DNA from: DASUBV01 sp036501025 | GTDB taxonomy: Bacteria; Actinomycetota; Actinomycetes; Streptosporangiales; Streptosporangiaceae | NCBI GenBank assembly: GCA_036501025.1 | Contig: DASYBB010000083.1 | Location: 25,725-89,724 of the forward strand | Length of the DNA: 64,000 nt | Direction: 5' to 3' | Shown here: positions 47,648 through 56,573 of the stretch, piece by piece | How positions within the stretch are numbered: position 1 is the stretch's first letter | Layout of the letters: every line of letters starts with the position of its first letter | Notes under the pieces: generated by a model | The model's input: the letters and a program-made list of their open reading frames with translations, nothing else | The model's database searches: none | Told to the model about the DNA's origin: nothing | Translations under genes and position numbers: made by a program

Positions 47648-49432
47648 ATGTCGGACATCCTGGGCGGCGGATCGGGAGCGCGCGGCAGCGGCGAGCGCGG
47701 GGCCGGAACGGAGGGGCGGCTGTGGATCGAGGGCCCGCGGCCGGCCCCGGTGCGCGGCGAGCGGTACGAGACGACCGAGCGGCCGGAGCGGATCCCGATG
47801 CGGGACGGCGTCGAGCTGGCCGCCACCATCTTCGAGCCGGTGCTGCCCGCCGGGGCGCCGCCGCAGCCGGCCGTGGCGGTCACCAACGGGTACGCCGGCA
47901 ACGACTACCGGCTGTACCCGAACCTGCGCCGGCTGGCGAGCTACGGCTACCCCGTGGTCGAGGCCAAGCTGCGCGGGGTCGGGCCCTCGCAGGGCCAGGG
48001 CGGGCTTTATGAGCGTTACGGGCCAGACGGCTACGACGTGATCGAGTGGACCGCAGCGCAATCGTTCTGCGATGGAAAAGTCGGGATGGCGGGAGCGTCG
48101 CTGCTGGGCATCAGCCAGTGGCTGGCGGCCAGGGAGCGGCCGCCGCACCTGGCCGCGGTGGCTCCGGATGACGCGCCGAATGACACCTACGGGTACCTGT
48201 GGCACCTGGCCGGGATGGAGCCGGGGCCGGGCCGGGTGCGGCGCGCCGAGGTGCCGGGGGTGGAATCGGAGTTCAGCCAGGCGGAGAAGGAGCCGTGGCA
48301 CAGCGACTTCTGGCGCGAGCGGGAGGCCGTCCGGGCCGACATCGAGGACCTGGCCCGCAGCGGCCTGCCCGCGCTGACGTCGACGGGCTGGGACAGCTAC
48401 CTGGTCGACCACGGGTCGCGGGCCTTCACCTGGATGCGCGCGGCCGGGGCCGGGCCGCGGGCCCGGCTGATCATCGGGCCGTGGCGGCACAGCGGCGTCT
48501 TCACGAGCCAGGCGACGACCTACGAGGTGGCGCCGGGGGAGCAGGTGCAGCCCTTCACCGGCTTCGACGTCCAGCTGTTCTGGTTCGACCGGTGGCTGCG
48601 CGGCCTGCCGCCCGGCGCCGCGGACGACGAGCCCCCGGTCCAGATCTTCGTGCAGGGACCCGATCAGTGGCGCTACGAGCCGGACTGGCCGCTGCCGGAC
48701 GAGCGCCGGGTGCGGCTGTTCCTGTCCGGCACGCCCAGCGGGACCTCGGCCAGCCGCAACGACGGCTCGCTGGCCGCGGCCCTGCCCTCCGGTGCGGCCA
48801 CCGCGGCCTACGACTACGAGCCGGGCACCTCGCGGAACCCGGTCGCCGTCTCCGGCCCGGTGGTCCGGATGGTGGCCGGCGGCGAGCCCGAGCCCGAGCC
48901 GGACAAGACGATCCTGCCGCCCGGCGCCGAGCGGATCCACGGCCGCCTGCTGATGGACAAGGCCGCCTACGAGCAGCAGGCCGTTACGTGGACCAGCGCG
49001 GTGCTGGCCCGGCCGGCCGAGATCACCGGGTTCCCGCGGCTGGTCCTGTGGGCCGCGGTGTCCAGGCCGGACGCGGACTTCGTGGCCGAGCTGACCGACG
49101 TGGCCCCCGGCCCCGCCGGGGGGTGGACCTCGACGCAGGTCACCCGCGGGTACCTGCGGGCGCAGGCGCAGTTCTCCCGGACCGGCCCCACGGCGCTGGC
49201 CCCGGATGACGTGTACCGGTTCGAGCTCGAGCTGCAGCCGACGTCCTACGTGGTGCCCGCCGGGCACCGGGTCCGGCTCACCGTGCAGGGCGCCGCCATC
49301 GACCCGTCGCTGGACCTGGCTTTCCAGGGACCCGGGCTCGGGCGGCACCCGTTCACCGTCACCGTGCACGCCGGCCCGGAGCACGCCAGCTACGCGGAGA
49401 TCCCGTTCATCGGGGACGACCCGGGGCTGTGA
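47648..49432 (+). CDS. CocE/NonD family hydrolase
   Basis: A 594-aa hydrolase of the cocaine-esterase/X-Pro dipeptidyl-peptidase (S15) type. The alpha/beta core shows YGYPVVEAKLRGVGPSQGQG and the nucleophile region MAGASLLGISQWLAA; the acid and His are probably in STGWDSYLVDHGS and GPWRHSGVF. The C-terminal jelly-roll (about 400-590) ends VVPAGHRVRLTVQGAAIDPS. The start is ATG 47648 after GGAGGTGGGTG; longer frames run antisense to the thioesterase gene. No signal peptide is visible, so it is likely cytosolic. Substrates range from esters to amides in this family. Confidence 0.9.
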   Translation: MSDILGGGSGARGSGERGAGTEGRLWIEGPRPAPVRGERYETTERPERIPMRDGVELAATIFEPVLPAGAPPQPAVAVTNGYAGNDYRLYPNLRRLASYGYPVVEAKLRGVGPSQGQGGLYERYGPDGYDVIEWTAAQSFCDGKVGMAGASLLGISQWLAARERPPHLAAVAPDDAPNDTYGYLWHLAGMEPGPGRVRRAEVPGVESEFSQAEKEPWHSDFWREREAVRADIEDLARSGLPALTSTGWDSYLVDHGSRAFTWMRAAGAGPRARLIIGPWRHSGVFTSQATTYEVAPGEQVQPFTGFDVQLFWFDRWLRGLPPGAADDEPPVQIFVQGPDQWRYEPDWPLPDERRVRLFLSGTPSGTSASRNDGSLAAALPSGAATAAYDYEPGTSRNPVAVSGPVVRMVAGGEPEPEPDKTILPPGAERIHGRLLMDKAAYEQQAVTWTSAVLARPAEITGFPRLVLWAAVSRPDADFVAELTDVAPGPAGGWTSTQVTRGYLRAQAQFSRTGPTALAPDDVYRFELELQPTSYVVPAGHRVRLTVQGAAIDPSLDLAFQGPGLGRHPFTVTVHAGPEHASYAEIPFIGDDPGL

Positions 49433-49444
49433 CGGCCGGCCGGG

Positions 49445-49984
49445 CTACGAGCCCCGGTTGGCCGGCCCGTCGAGGCGGATGTTGCGGACCGCGAGCACCG
49501 CGATCAGGACGGCCGCGCAGGTGATGGCCGAGTCGGCGATGTTGAAGGTCCACGGGAAGTGCGGCAGGTTGATCCAGTCCACGACCCGGCCCCGCAGCGG
49601 CCCCGGCGCCCGGAAGAGCCGGTCGGTCAGGTTGCCCAGGGTCCCGCCGAGCAGCAGCCCGAGCGCCACCGCCCAGCCGGCGCTCTGCAGCCGCCGCGCG
49701 GTCCGGGTGATGACGATGACCGTCCCGACGGCGATGAGCGCGATCACCGCCGTGTAGGAGGTGCCGAAGCTGAACGCCGCGCCCGCGTTGAACGTGAGCT
49801 CCAGCGTGATCAGCCCGTCCAGCAGCCGGACCGGCGCGTGGCCGGTCAGGTTGCTCACGACCAGGGCCTTGGATACCTGATCGCCGGCCAGCACGACGGC
49901 CGCGATGGCCAGCATGACCGCCAGCAGGCGCGTCCTGCGCACCCGCGGGGGGTCAACCTGGCCGGGCGCCACCGGGGAAGCCAT
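49445..49984 (-). CDS. lspA: Lipoprotein signal peptidase (signal peptidase II)
   Basis: A 179-aa membrane protease that removes signal peptides from prolipoproteins. Four hydrophobic helices are present. The conserved boxes are DQVSKALV (helix 1), FNAGAAFSFG, GNLTDRLF with the first catalytic Asp and FNIADSAIT with the second. The start at 49984 is chosen for family length; ATGs three and four codons earlier are possible. It is not in its frequent context next to ileS or rluD. Its substrates in this window would include the lipoprotein esterase at 25984. Confidence 0.95.
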   Translation of the reverse strand: MASPVAPGQVDPPRVRRTRLLAVMLAIAAVVLAGDQVSKALVVSNLTGHAPVRLLDGLITLELTFNAGAAFSFGTSYTAVIALIAVGTVIVITRTARRLQSAGWAVALGLLLGGTLGNLTDRLFRAPGPLRGRVVDWINLPHFPWTFNIADSAITCAAVLIAVLAVRNIRLDGPANRGS

Positions 49985-50142
49985 GCCCGACATCATCCCG
50001 CACCGGACCGGCCCTCCGGGCGGCCGGGCTCGGTCCATGCCTGCGGGGCGTGCCGCGCGAGCTGCGCGTGCACCGCCGTGGCCGCCTCGCTGAGCGCGGC
50101 CCGTCACCGGAGCTCGCGGGGGCGGCCGGCCAGGATGGCCGG

Positions 50143-50560
50143 ATGCGATTCGCGCTGCGCACCGGGTGCGCCGGGGATGTGGACGGCCTGCTGGACCTGT
50201 GGCGGGAAGCCGCCGAGAACGAGAGCCGGCCGCCGGACACCCGCCGCGCCGTGGCGGCTCTGCTGGACCGGGACGCGGCCGCGGATCGTGGCCGAGCACG
50301 ACGGCGTGCTGGCCGGGTCGGTGATCGCGGGCTGGGACGGCTGGCGGTGCCACGTGTACCGGCTGGCCGTCCGGCCGGCCGGGCGGCGGCAGGGCGTGGG
50401 CGCGGCGCTGCTGGCCGCGGCGGAGGACCGGTTCCGCGCGCTCGGCGGGACCCGCGCCGACGCCATGGTCCTGGACGGCAACGACCTCGGCCAGCAGCTG
50501 TGGCGCGCGTCCGGCTACGTCAGGCAGGCTGACTGGAGCCGCTGGGTAAAGGCGCTGTGA
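50143..50560 (+). pseudogene. GNAT acetyltransferase, frameshifted
   Basis: The N-terminal part (MRFALRTGCAGDVDGLLDLW...RRAVAALLDRD) is read in one frame from the ATG at 50143. The rest (IVAEHDGVLAGSVIAGWDGW, then RLAVRPAGRRQGVGAALLAA with the acetyl-CoA loop RRQGVGAA) is in the next frame and ends at 50560. The switch lies around 50270-50290, in the GC-rich stretch GGACGCGGCCGCGGATC. One extra or two missing bases would restore a protein of about 139 aa. It may be a sequencing error or a recent pseudogene. The last 41 nt overlap the convergent 2H phosphoesterase gene. Confidence 0.75.
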
Positions 50561-51164
50561 CCGGGCCGGGCCGGGCCCGCAGGCCGATGGTGACCAGCGG
50601 CTGCCAGGCCCACTCGCGCTCGGGGCCGTGCTGGGCCACCAGGCTGACGCTGTCGACGGTGATCTGGCCGGCCGGCAGCTCGCGGCCGAGCGCGGCGATG
50701 ACCGGCTCGTCGGGCTGGTCGGCGGTGCTGTAGGCCACGGTGACGTGCGGGAGCCACGGCCCGGGCGCCGGCCCGAGGCCGGCCGCGGCGGCCGCGGCCA
50801 GGATCGCCGCGCGGACCGGATCGAGCACGCCGGCCGGCCCGACCTCCAGCGCGATCGCCTCCGGGCGGTACAGCACCGGGCCCAGGGTGGCCGTCACCGG
50901 GCCCTGGCGCTCCAGCCCCGCGCGGGCGTGCCCGGCCATCGCCTCCAGGCTGGCCTGCGGGATGTCGCCGGCCAGGCCGGCCCGCAGCACGGTCAGGTGC
51001 AGCCACCGCTCGGGCACGGGGTGCAGCCCGGCGAAGCCGGCCAGCCGCTGGCGGGCCACCGCCGCCAGCGCGCACACCTGCGGCTGGTCCCGCATCAGGA
51101 CGTGCCAGTACAGCTGCGCCTGGCCGGGGCCGGGCTCGGGACGTGACTCCCAGCGGTTCCTCAT
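50520..51164 (-). CDS. 2'-5' RNA ligase-like 2H phosphoesterase
   Basis: A 214-aa protein of the 2H phosphoesterase superfamily (ThpR/LigT-like). The two catalytic HxT motifs are HLTVLR (about residue 61) and HVTVAY (about residue 143). These enzymes open 2',3'-cyclic phosphates or ligate tRNA halves in vitro. The ATG at 51164 is the likely start (MRNRWESRPE), possibly leaderless; the far longer frame upstream is an artefact crossing mraY. The 3' end overlaps the frameshifted GNAT gene. Confidence 0.88.
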   Translation of the reverse strand: MRNRWESRPEPGPGQAQLYWHVLMRDQPQVCALAAVARQRLAGFAGLHPVPERWLHLTVLRAGLAGDIPQASLEAMAGHARAGLERQGPVTATLGPVLYRPEAIALEVGPAGVLDPVRAAILAAAAAAGLGPAPGPWLPHVTVAYSTADQPDEPVIAALGRELPAGQITVDSVSLVAQHGPEREWAWQPLVTIGLRARPGPVTAPLPSGSSQPA

Positions 51165-51281
51165 GACCGCCAGCGTCGCGGACCGGGCGGGCTCCCGGCA
51201 GCCGGTTGCCGATTTGCGGACCCGGCCGGCCGGCCGCCGGGCCTTCCGCGCGGTGCGGCTCCGGGACCGCCCGGGCCCGTG

Positions 51282-51326
51282 TAGGTTGGGGCGGTGATCG
51301 ACCCTGGCCGGCCGGCTGCGAGGTAA
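51282..51326 (+). promoter_or_regulatory. Promoter and short leader ORF before mraY
   Basis: TAGGTT (51282-51287) is followed by six nt and a GTG at 51294 that opens a ten-codon ORF ending in TAA (51324-51326), six nt before the mraY GTG. The ORF end includes GAGGTAA, which can serve as the mraY ribosome binding site. This looks like a leaderless uORF coupled to mraY. Confidence 0.45.
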
Positions 51327-51332
51327 CGCGCG

Positions 51333-52391
51333 GTGAAGACGATTCTGGTGTCGGCCGGCGTGGCCCTGCTGGTCAGCCTGTTCGGCACGCCGCTCATCAT
51401 CAAGATCTTCCTCCGCCGCGGCGACGGCCAGCAGGTCCGCGAGGACGGCCCGGCCGCGCACAGCACCAAGCGCGGGACCCCCACGATGGGCGGCACGGCC
51501 ATCGTGATCGCGACCATCGTGGGCTACCTGGTCGGCCACGTCACGACCGGGTTCTCGCTGTCCGCCTCCGGCCTGCTGGTCCTCGGGCTGATGGCCGGGC
51601 TGGGCGCCGTCGGCTTCGTGGACGACTTCCTCAAGCTGTACCGGCGCCGGAGCCTCGGGCTGCGCAGCGGCGCCAAGCTGGCCGGCCAGTGCACCGTCGG
51701 CGTGCTGTTCGCGGTCGCGGCCCTGCACTACCCCAACGTCTACGACCTGACCCCGGGCAGCGCCTACATCTCCTTCCTGCGCGACGTCGGCCCGGCCATC
51801 GGCGTGCTGCCCTTCGTGCTCCTGCTGATCCTCCAGGTCGCGGGCTGGTCGAACGCGGTCAACCTGACCGACGGCCTGGACGGGCTGGCCACCGGGGCCA
51901 CCGTCCTGGTCCTGGCCGCCTATGCCCTGATCGCCAACTGGCAGATGCGCAACACCTGCGTGGGCCTGCAGGTCACCGTGCACTGCTACCCGGTCCGCGA
52001 CCCGCTCGACATGGCGGTCGTGGCGGCCGCGGGCCTCGGCGCGTGCCTGGGCTTCCTGTGGTGGAACGCGCCCCCGGCCCGGATCTTCATGGGCGACACC
52101 GGCTCGCTGGCGCTGGGCGGCCTGCTGGCCGGCCTGGCCGTGTGCACCCAGACCATGCTGCTGCTGGTCATCCTGGGCGGGCTGTTCGTGATCATCACGA
52201 TGTCGGTGATCATCCAGGTCGGGTTCTTCAAGATGACCCGGCGCCGGGTGTTCCGGATGGCGCCGCTGCAGCACCACTTCGAGCTGGCCGGGTGGGCCGA
52301 GACCACCATCGTGGTGCGGTTCTGGATGATCGCGGCGTTCTTCATCGCCCTCGGCCTCGGCGTCTTCTACCTGGAGTGGCTGCCGGGCTGA
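51333..52391 (+). CDS. mraY: Phospho-N-acetylmuramoyl-pentapeptide transferase
   Basis: A 352-aa polytopic membrane enzyme that transfers phospho-MurNAc-pentapeptide from UDP to undecaprenyl phosphate, giving lipid I. Family motifs are clear: HSTKRGTPTMGG (about 45-56), GFVDDFLKLYRRRSLGL, NLTDGLDGLATG, FMGDTGSLALGG and PLQHHFELAG. About ten membrane helices are present. The start is a GTG after GAGGTAA. It is not within a division and cell wall (dcw) cluster: the neighbours are a 2H phosphoesterase and an aminopeptidase. It may therefore be an additional copy or a relocated gene. All catalytic Asp residues appear to be present. Confidence 0.93.
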   Translation: MKTILVSAGVALLVSLFGTPLIIKIFLRRGDGQQVREDGPAAHSTKRGTPTMGGTAIVIATIVGYLVGHVTTGFSLSASGLLVLGLMAGLGAVGFVDDFLKLYRRRSLGLRSGAKLAGQCTVGVLFAVAALHYPNVYDLTPGSAYISFLRDVGPAIGVLPFVLLLILQVAGWSNAVNLTDGLDGLATGATVLVLAAYALIANWQMRNTCVGLQVTVHCYPVRDPLDMAVVAAAGLGACLGFLWWNAPPARIFMGDTGSLALGGLLAGLAVCTQTMLLLVILGGLFVIITMSVIIQVGFFKMTRRRVFRMAPLQHHFELAGWAETTIVVRFWMIAAFFIALGLGVFYLEWLPG

Positions 52392-52455
52392 GCCTGCGGC
52401 GGCCTGACCGGAGCCCGCCCGTCCGCCCGGCGCGGCCGGGAGCGATCATGGACGG

Positions 52456-53766
52456 ATGAGCAGCGCCCGCGATACCGCCCTGGACCTGATCAAGTTCCTC
52501 GACGCGTCCCCGTCCCCGTATCACGCCGCCGCCGAGGCCCGCCGCCGCCTGGCCGAGGCCGGCTTCACCGAGGTCGGCCTGACCGGCCGGTGGCCCGCCG
52601 GCCCCGGCCGCTACGTCGTGGGCGACGGCGGGTCGCTGCTGGCCTGGGTCGTCCCCGAGGGCACCGCGGCGGACGCGGGCTTCCGGCTGCTCGGCGCCCA
52701 CACCGACAGCCCGACGCTGCGGGTGAAGCCGGCGCCCGACACGGGCCGGGCCGGCCTGCGGCAGCTCGGCGTGGAGATCTACGGCGGGGCCATCCTGAAC
52801 TCCTGGCTCGACCGCGACCTGGGGCTGGCCGGCCGCGTCGCCGTGCGCACCGCCGCCGGCCCGCAGCTCCGGCTGCTGCGGGTGCACCGGCCGGTGCTGC
52901 GGGTCCCGCAGCTCGCCATCCACCTCGACCGCGGCCTGGGCACCGACGGGCTGAAGCTGGACGCCCAGCAGCATGTCGTGCCGATCTGGTCGCTCGGCGA
53001 CCCCGAGCCGGGCGGGTTCGCCCGCTTCCTCGCCGCCGAGCTGGGCGTGCCGGCCGGCGACGTGCTCAGCCACGAGATGATGACCTACGACCTGGCCGGC
53101 GGCACGCTGGCCGGGGCGGGCGAGGAGTTCGTCAGCTCCGGCCGCCAGGACGACCTGACCTGCGCCCACGCCTGCATCTCGGCGCTGTGCGCGGTAGCCG
53201 GCCAGCCTCCCGCCGGGCACGTCAGCGCAGTCGTGCTGTTCGACCACGAGGAGATCGGCAGCCGATCCGCGACCGGCGCGGACGGCGCCTGGCTCGGCCG
53301 GCAGCTGGAGCGCTCCGTCCTGGCCCGCGGCGGCAGCCGTGACGACTACCTGAGGGCCGTGGCCGGCTCGCTGCACGTCTCGGCGGACATGACCCACGCC
53401 ACGCACCCGAACTACCCCGACCGGCACGAGCCCGGCCACTGGATCACCCTCGGCGGCGGCCCGGTGGTCAAGGTGAGCGCGAACGTCCGGTACGCCACCA
53501 ACGCCGCCACCCAGGCCGCGTTCCTGCTCGCGGCGGAGCAGGCCCGGGTCCCGGTGCAGTACTTCGTCAACCGCAGCGGCGCGCCCAGCGGGTCCACGAT
53601 CGGGCCGGTCGTCGCCGGGGGCCTGGCCATCCCGACCGTCGACGTCGGCAGCCCGACCCTGGCCATGCACTCGGCCCGCGAGCTGACCGGCACGGCCGAC
53701 GCGGAGCTGATGATCGCGGCGCTGCGGGCCTTCCTGGCCCCGGCGCAGGCCCGCGTCCGATCTTGA
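52456..53766 (+). CDS. M18-family aminopeptidase
   Basis: A 436-aa metallo-aminopeptidase of family M18 (aspartyl aminopeptidase type). Zinc ligands and catalytic residues lie in GAHTDSPTLR (about 77-86), FDHEEIGSRSATG (about 260-272) and the C-terminal SARELTGTAD region with the last His. SADMTHATHPNY (about 311-322) is another family block. These cytosolic enzymes remove N-terminal acidic or neutral residues. The start follows a GATCAT -10-like element by six nt, so the mRNA may be leaderless. It is followed by the desaturase gene after 42 nt. Confidence 0.93.
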   Translation: MSSARDTALDLIKFLDASPSPYHAAAEARRRLAEAGFTEVGLTGRWPAGPGRYVVGDGGSLLAWVVPEGTAADAGFRLLGAHTDSPTLRVKPAPDTGRAGLRQLGVEIYGGAILNSWLDRDLGLAGRVAVRTAAGPQLRLLRVHRPVLRVPQLAIHLDRGLGTDGLKLDAQQHVVPIWSLGDPEPGGFARFLAAELGVPAGDVLSHEMMTYDLAGGTLAGAGEEFVSSGRQDDLTCAHACISALCAVAGQPPAGHVSAVVLFDHEEIGSRSATGADGAWLGRQLERSVLARGGSRDDYLRAVAGSLHVSADMTHATHPNYPDRHEPGHWITLGGGPVVKVSANVRYATNAATQAAFLLAAEQARVPVQYFVNRSGAPSGSTIGPVVAGGLAIPTVDVGSPTLAMHSARELTGTADAELMIAALRAFLAPAQARVRS

Positions 53767-53808
53767 CACAGCGCGTGCCGGGACTGACCCTGGTGCCCAG
53801 GGAGGCAC

Positions 53809-54915
53809 ATGGGCAGGGAACGGCTGGAGCGCTACAGCCTCTCCGGGCCGGAGAACCAGGCGGCCGTGGACGCGGGCCTGGCGGGCGGCGACTGGTTCCG
53901 CAGCGCGGTGCCGCGCGCCCGGATGAAGGAGCTGATGCGGCGCTCCGACGGCCCCGCGATCCGGGACACCGTCATCTGGATCGGCCTGATGGCGGCGTTC
54001 GCCGGGCTCGGCATCGCCTTCTGGGGGACGTGGTGGGCGCTGCCGTTCTTCGGCGCCTACGGCGTCCTGTACGGCTCGTCGTCGGACTCGCGCTGGCACG
54101 AGGCCGGCCACGGCACGGCGTTCCGGACGCGCTGGCTGGACCAGGGCCTGTACCAGCTCGCCTCCTTCATGATCATGCGTGACCCGACCACGTGGCGGTG
54201 GAGCCACGCCCGGCACCACACCGACACGCTGATCCTCGGGCGCGACCCGGAGATCGCGGCCATGCGCCCGGCCCGGCTGGCCCGGCTGCTGGCCAACTTC
54301 GCCGGCCTGGCTGACGTGCCGGCCGCCTTCCGGCTGATGCTCGTGCACGCGGCCGGGCGGCTCACGCCCGACGAGGCCGACTACGTCCCGGTCGCCGAGC
54401 GGCCCAGGGTCTACCGGACCGCCCGGATCGACCTGGCCATCTACGCCGCCACCGTCGCCGCGGCGATCGGGTTCCGGTCCTGGCTGCCCGTCGTGCTGAT
54501 CGGCGGCCCGCGGCTGTACGGGGCGTTCATGCTGCCGGTGTACGGCCTCACCCAGCACGCCGGCCTGGGCGAGAACGTGCTCGACCACCGGCTCAACACC
54601 CGCACGGTGCGGCTGAACGCGGTGCACCGGTTCCTGTACTGGAACATGAACTACCACGTCGAGCACCACATGTTCCCGCTGGTGCCCTACCACCGCCTCC
54701 CTGAGCTGCACGAGGAGATCAAGCATGACTGCGCGCCCGCCTACCCGTCGCTGTGGGCGGCCTACCGCGAGATCATCCCGGCGATCGTGCGCCAGCTGCG
54801 GGACCAGGACCACTTCGTGCACCGCGAGCTGCTGCCCGGCGCCGCGCCGTTCCACGTGCCCAGCCCGGCCAGCGACGGCCGCGCGCGCCCCCCGGCCGCC
54901 ATGACGGCCGCCTGA
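53809..54915 (+). CDS. Fatty acid desaturase-like membrane di-iron oxygenase (MocD-like)
   Basis: A 368-aa membrane protein with the three His boxes of desaturases/hydroxylases: HEAGHGTAF (about 98-106), HARHHTD (about 134-140) and NYHVEHHMFP (about 281-290). Four hydrophobic segments flank them. It overlaps the next Rieske gene by 1 nt (TGATG). Desaturase-like proteins paired with a Rieske ferredoxin are known from rhizopine catabolism (MocD/MocE), where they oxidise an inositol-type compound; so this could hydroxylate a polar ring rather than a fatty acid. GGGAGG precedes the ATG. Confidence 0.87.
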   Translation: MGRERLERYSLSGPENQAAVDAGLAGGDWFRSAVPRARMKELMRRSDGPAIRDTVIWIGLMAAFAGLGIAFWGTWWALPFFGAYGVLYGSSSDSRWHEAGHGTAFRTRWLDQGLYQLASFMIMRDPTTWRWSHARHHTDTLILGRDPEIAAMRPARLARLLANFAGLADVPAAFRLMLVHAAGRLTPDEADYVPVAERPRVYRTARIDLAIYAATVAAAIGFRSWLPVVLIGGPRLYGAFMLPVYGLTQHAGLGENVLDHRLNTRTVRLNAVHRFLYWNMNYHVEHHMFPLVPYHRLPELHEEIKHDCAPAYPSLWAAYREIIPAIVRQLRDQDHFVHRELLPGAAPFHVPSPASDGRARPPAAMTAA

Positions 54916-55229
54916 TGGGCCAGTGGGTTCCGGCCTGCGCCAGCGGCGACATCGACCGCGAGGACGTCATCCCGTTCGACCACGGCGGCCGCTCGTACGC
55001 GATCTACCGGTCGGCCGACGACCGCTACTTCGCCACCGACGGCCACTGCACCCACGAGCGGACCCTGCTGTGCGACGGCCTGGTCATGGGCGCCGTCATC
55101 GAGTGCCCCGGGCACAACGGCCGCTTCGACTACACCACCGGCCGCGCCCTCACCGCCCCGGCCCTGACCGACCTGCGCTGCTACCCCGCCGAGGTCCGCG
55201 ACGGCACCGTCTACCTCGACCTCAGCTGA
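54915..55229 (+). CDS. Rieske [2Fe-2S] ferredoxin (MocE-like)
   Basis: A 104-aa Rieske ferredoxin. The cluster ligands are Cys-x-His in DGHCTHERTLL (about 45-47) and Cys-x2-His in IECPGHNGRFDY (about 64-67). It probably carries electrons to the desaturase-like protein, with which it is translationally coupled. Its 3' end overlaps the convergent LacI gene by 8 nt. The reductase that would feed it is not adjacent. Confidence 0.9.
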   Translation: MGQWVPACASGDIDREDVIPFDHGGRSYAIYRSADDRYFATDGHCTHERTLLCDGLVMGAVIECPGHNGRFDYTTGRALTAPALTDLRCYPAEVRDGTVYLDLS

Positions 55230-56325
55230 CCGGCCCCGCGGGCGGGGCCGTGGTGCCGCGCACCACCAGGCAGGGCGCGAGCACGATCTCGCGCGTCTGC
55301 GGCCGGCTGTGCTCCAGCCGGTCGACGGCGAGGGCGACGGCCTGCTCGGCCTGCTGCCGGGCGCCCTGGCTGACCGTCGTGAGGTCCACGTGGGCGAGCC
55401 GGGCCAGCGGGCTGTCGTCGTAGCCGACGACCGAGACGGCACCGGGCACCGGCAGCCCGCGGCGCGCCAGGTCATCCAGCAGCCCGACGGCGCACCGGTC
55501 GTCGGAGGCGACCACCGCGGTCGGCGCCCCCGGCCCGGCGGCTGCGCCCGCCGTGCCCGCCGTCCCGCCGTCGCCGAACAATGCCGCGGCCGCGTGCCGC
55601 CCGGCCCCCTCGGCGGCGCCGCCGGGGATGACCCGCAGGTAGCCGGCCAGGCCCAGCCCGCGCATGGCCTGCCGGTACCCCCGCCGCCGGTCTGAGGCCA
55701 CCGGCCCGCGCCCGCCGTCGACGAACGCGATGTCCCGGTGCCCGAGCGCCGCCAGGTGGCCGACCGCCTGCGCCACGCCCTGGTCGTCGGCCGCGCGCAC
55801 CACGTCGACGGCGGTGGCCGGCACCCGGCGCCCGATCACCACCACGGGCAGCTGGGCGCCCAGCGCGTTCAGCCGCCCGCTGCTCTCGGTCGGCCCGACC
55901 AGGATGAGCGCCTCGCACCGGAAGTCGAGCAGGATCTCGGCCGCCCGCCGCTCGTCGCGGGTCGGCGTCAGGGTGCTGAGCACCAGGTCATAGCCCAGGG
56001 CCGTGGCGGCCACGTCGAGATCGGCGACCAGCTCGGCATGGAACGTATTGCGCACGTCCATCATGACCCCGAGGTGATGGCTGCGCCGCCTGGCCAGCAG
56101 GCTGGCCGACCGGTCGGGGCGGTAGCCCAGGTCCTGCGCGGCCTGGAACACGCGGACCCGGGCCTGCGCGCCGGGTCCCGGCTGGTTGCGGAGCACGAGC
56201 GACACCAGGCCGGCCGAGACCCCGGCCCGGGCGGCGACGTCCTTCAGCTGGACCCGCCGGCCGGCCGGCCGCGGCGGGAGGCCCGGAGGGCCCGGGACGT
56301 CTGGCGCGGAACGCTGGTCTGCCAC
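55222..56325 (-). CDS. LacI-family transcriptional regulator
   Basis: A 367-aa repressor. The N-terminal HTH (about 25-75; VQLKDVAARAGVSAGLVSLV) is followed by a periplasmic-binding-like effector domain (LGVMMDVRNTFHAELVADLD; VVGYDDSPLARLAHVDLTTV). The GTG at 56325 has GAGG upstream and gives the usual length with a short leader; the longer frame crosses its own promoter. An operator with central CG is present upstream, so it is likely autoregulated. It is convergent with the desaturase/Rieske genes, which it may control in response to a sugar or polyol. Confidence 0.92.
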   Translation of the reverse strand: MADQRSAPDVPGPPGLPPRPAGRRVQLKDVAARAGVSAGLVSLVLRNQPGPGAQARVRVFQAAQDLGYRPDRSASLLARRRSHHLGVMMDVRNTFHAELVADLDVAATALGYDLVLSTLTPTRDERRAAEILLDFRCEALILVGPTESSGRLNALGAQLPVVVIGRRVPATAVDVVRAADDQGVAQAVGHLAALGHRDIAFVDGGRGPVASDRRRGYRQAMRGLGLAGYLRVIPGGAAEGAGRHAAAALFGDGGTAGTAGAAAGPGAPTAVVASDDRCAVGLLDDLARRGLPVPGAVSVVGYDDSPLARLAHVDLTTVSQGARQQAEQAVALAVDRLEHSRPQTREIVLAPCLVVRGTTAPPAGPVS

Positions 56326-56368
56326 GCCGTCCTCGTTTCGCCGTGCCCGTGACAATTCCCGCCCCTGG

Positions 56369-56394
56369 ATAATAACCGTGTTAAAGCGCTTTAA
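56369..56394 (-). promoter_or_regulatory. lacI-type promoter with palindromic operator
   Basis: A perfect 14-bp palindrome TTAAAGCGCTTTAA (56381-56394) with the central CG typical of LacI operators lies just upstream of a TATTAT -10 box (56374-56369, minus strand), in the -35/-10 spacer. Repressor bound here would block transcription of the lacI-like gene. This is the clearest regulator-operator pair in the window. Confidence 0.75.
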
Positions 56395-56558
56395 AAGAAG
56401 CCCGAATGCCGAATTCCGCCGGCCGCCCTGGCCGCGCGGTACGCGAGCCGCCCCTCCCGGCGAGACGAGACCGCCCATCCGAAACGTGGCCGCGCCGGGT
56501 GACCCGCCGCGCCGGGAGTCATCGGCGCCGCCCGCGGTCCCGCTCGGGGCCGGTGGCG

Positions 56559-56573
56559 TAGTCTCAGCCCGTG
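56559..56573 (+). promoter_or_regulatory. Leaderless promoter of the 276-aa membrane protein gene
   Basis: TAGTCT (56559-56564), six nt, then GTG at 56571. No ribosome binding site is present. Confidence 0.6.
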
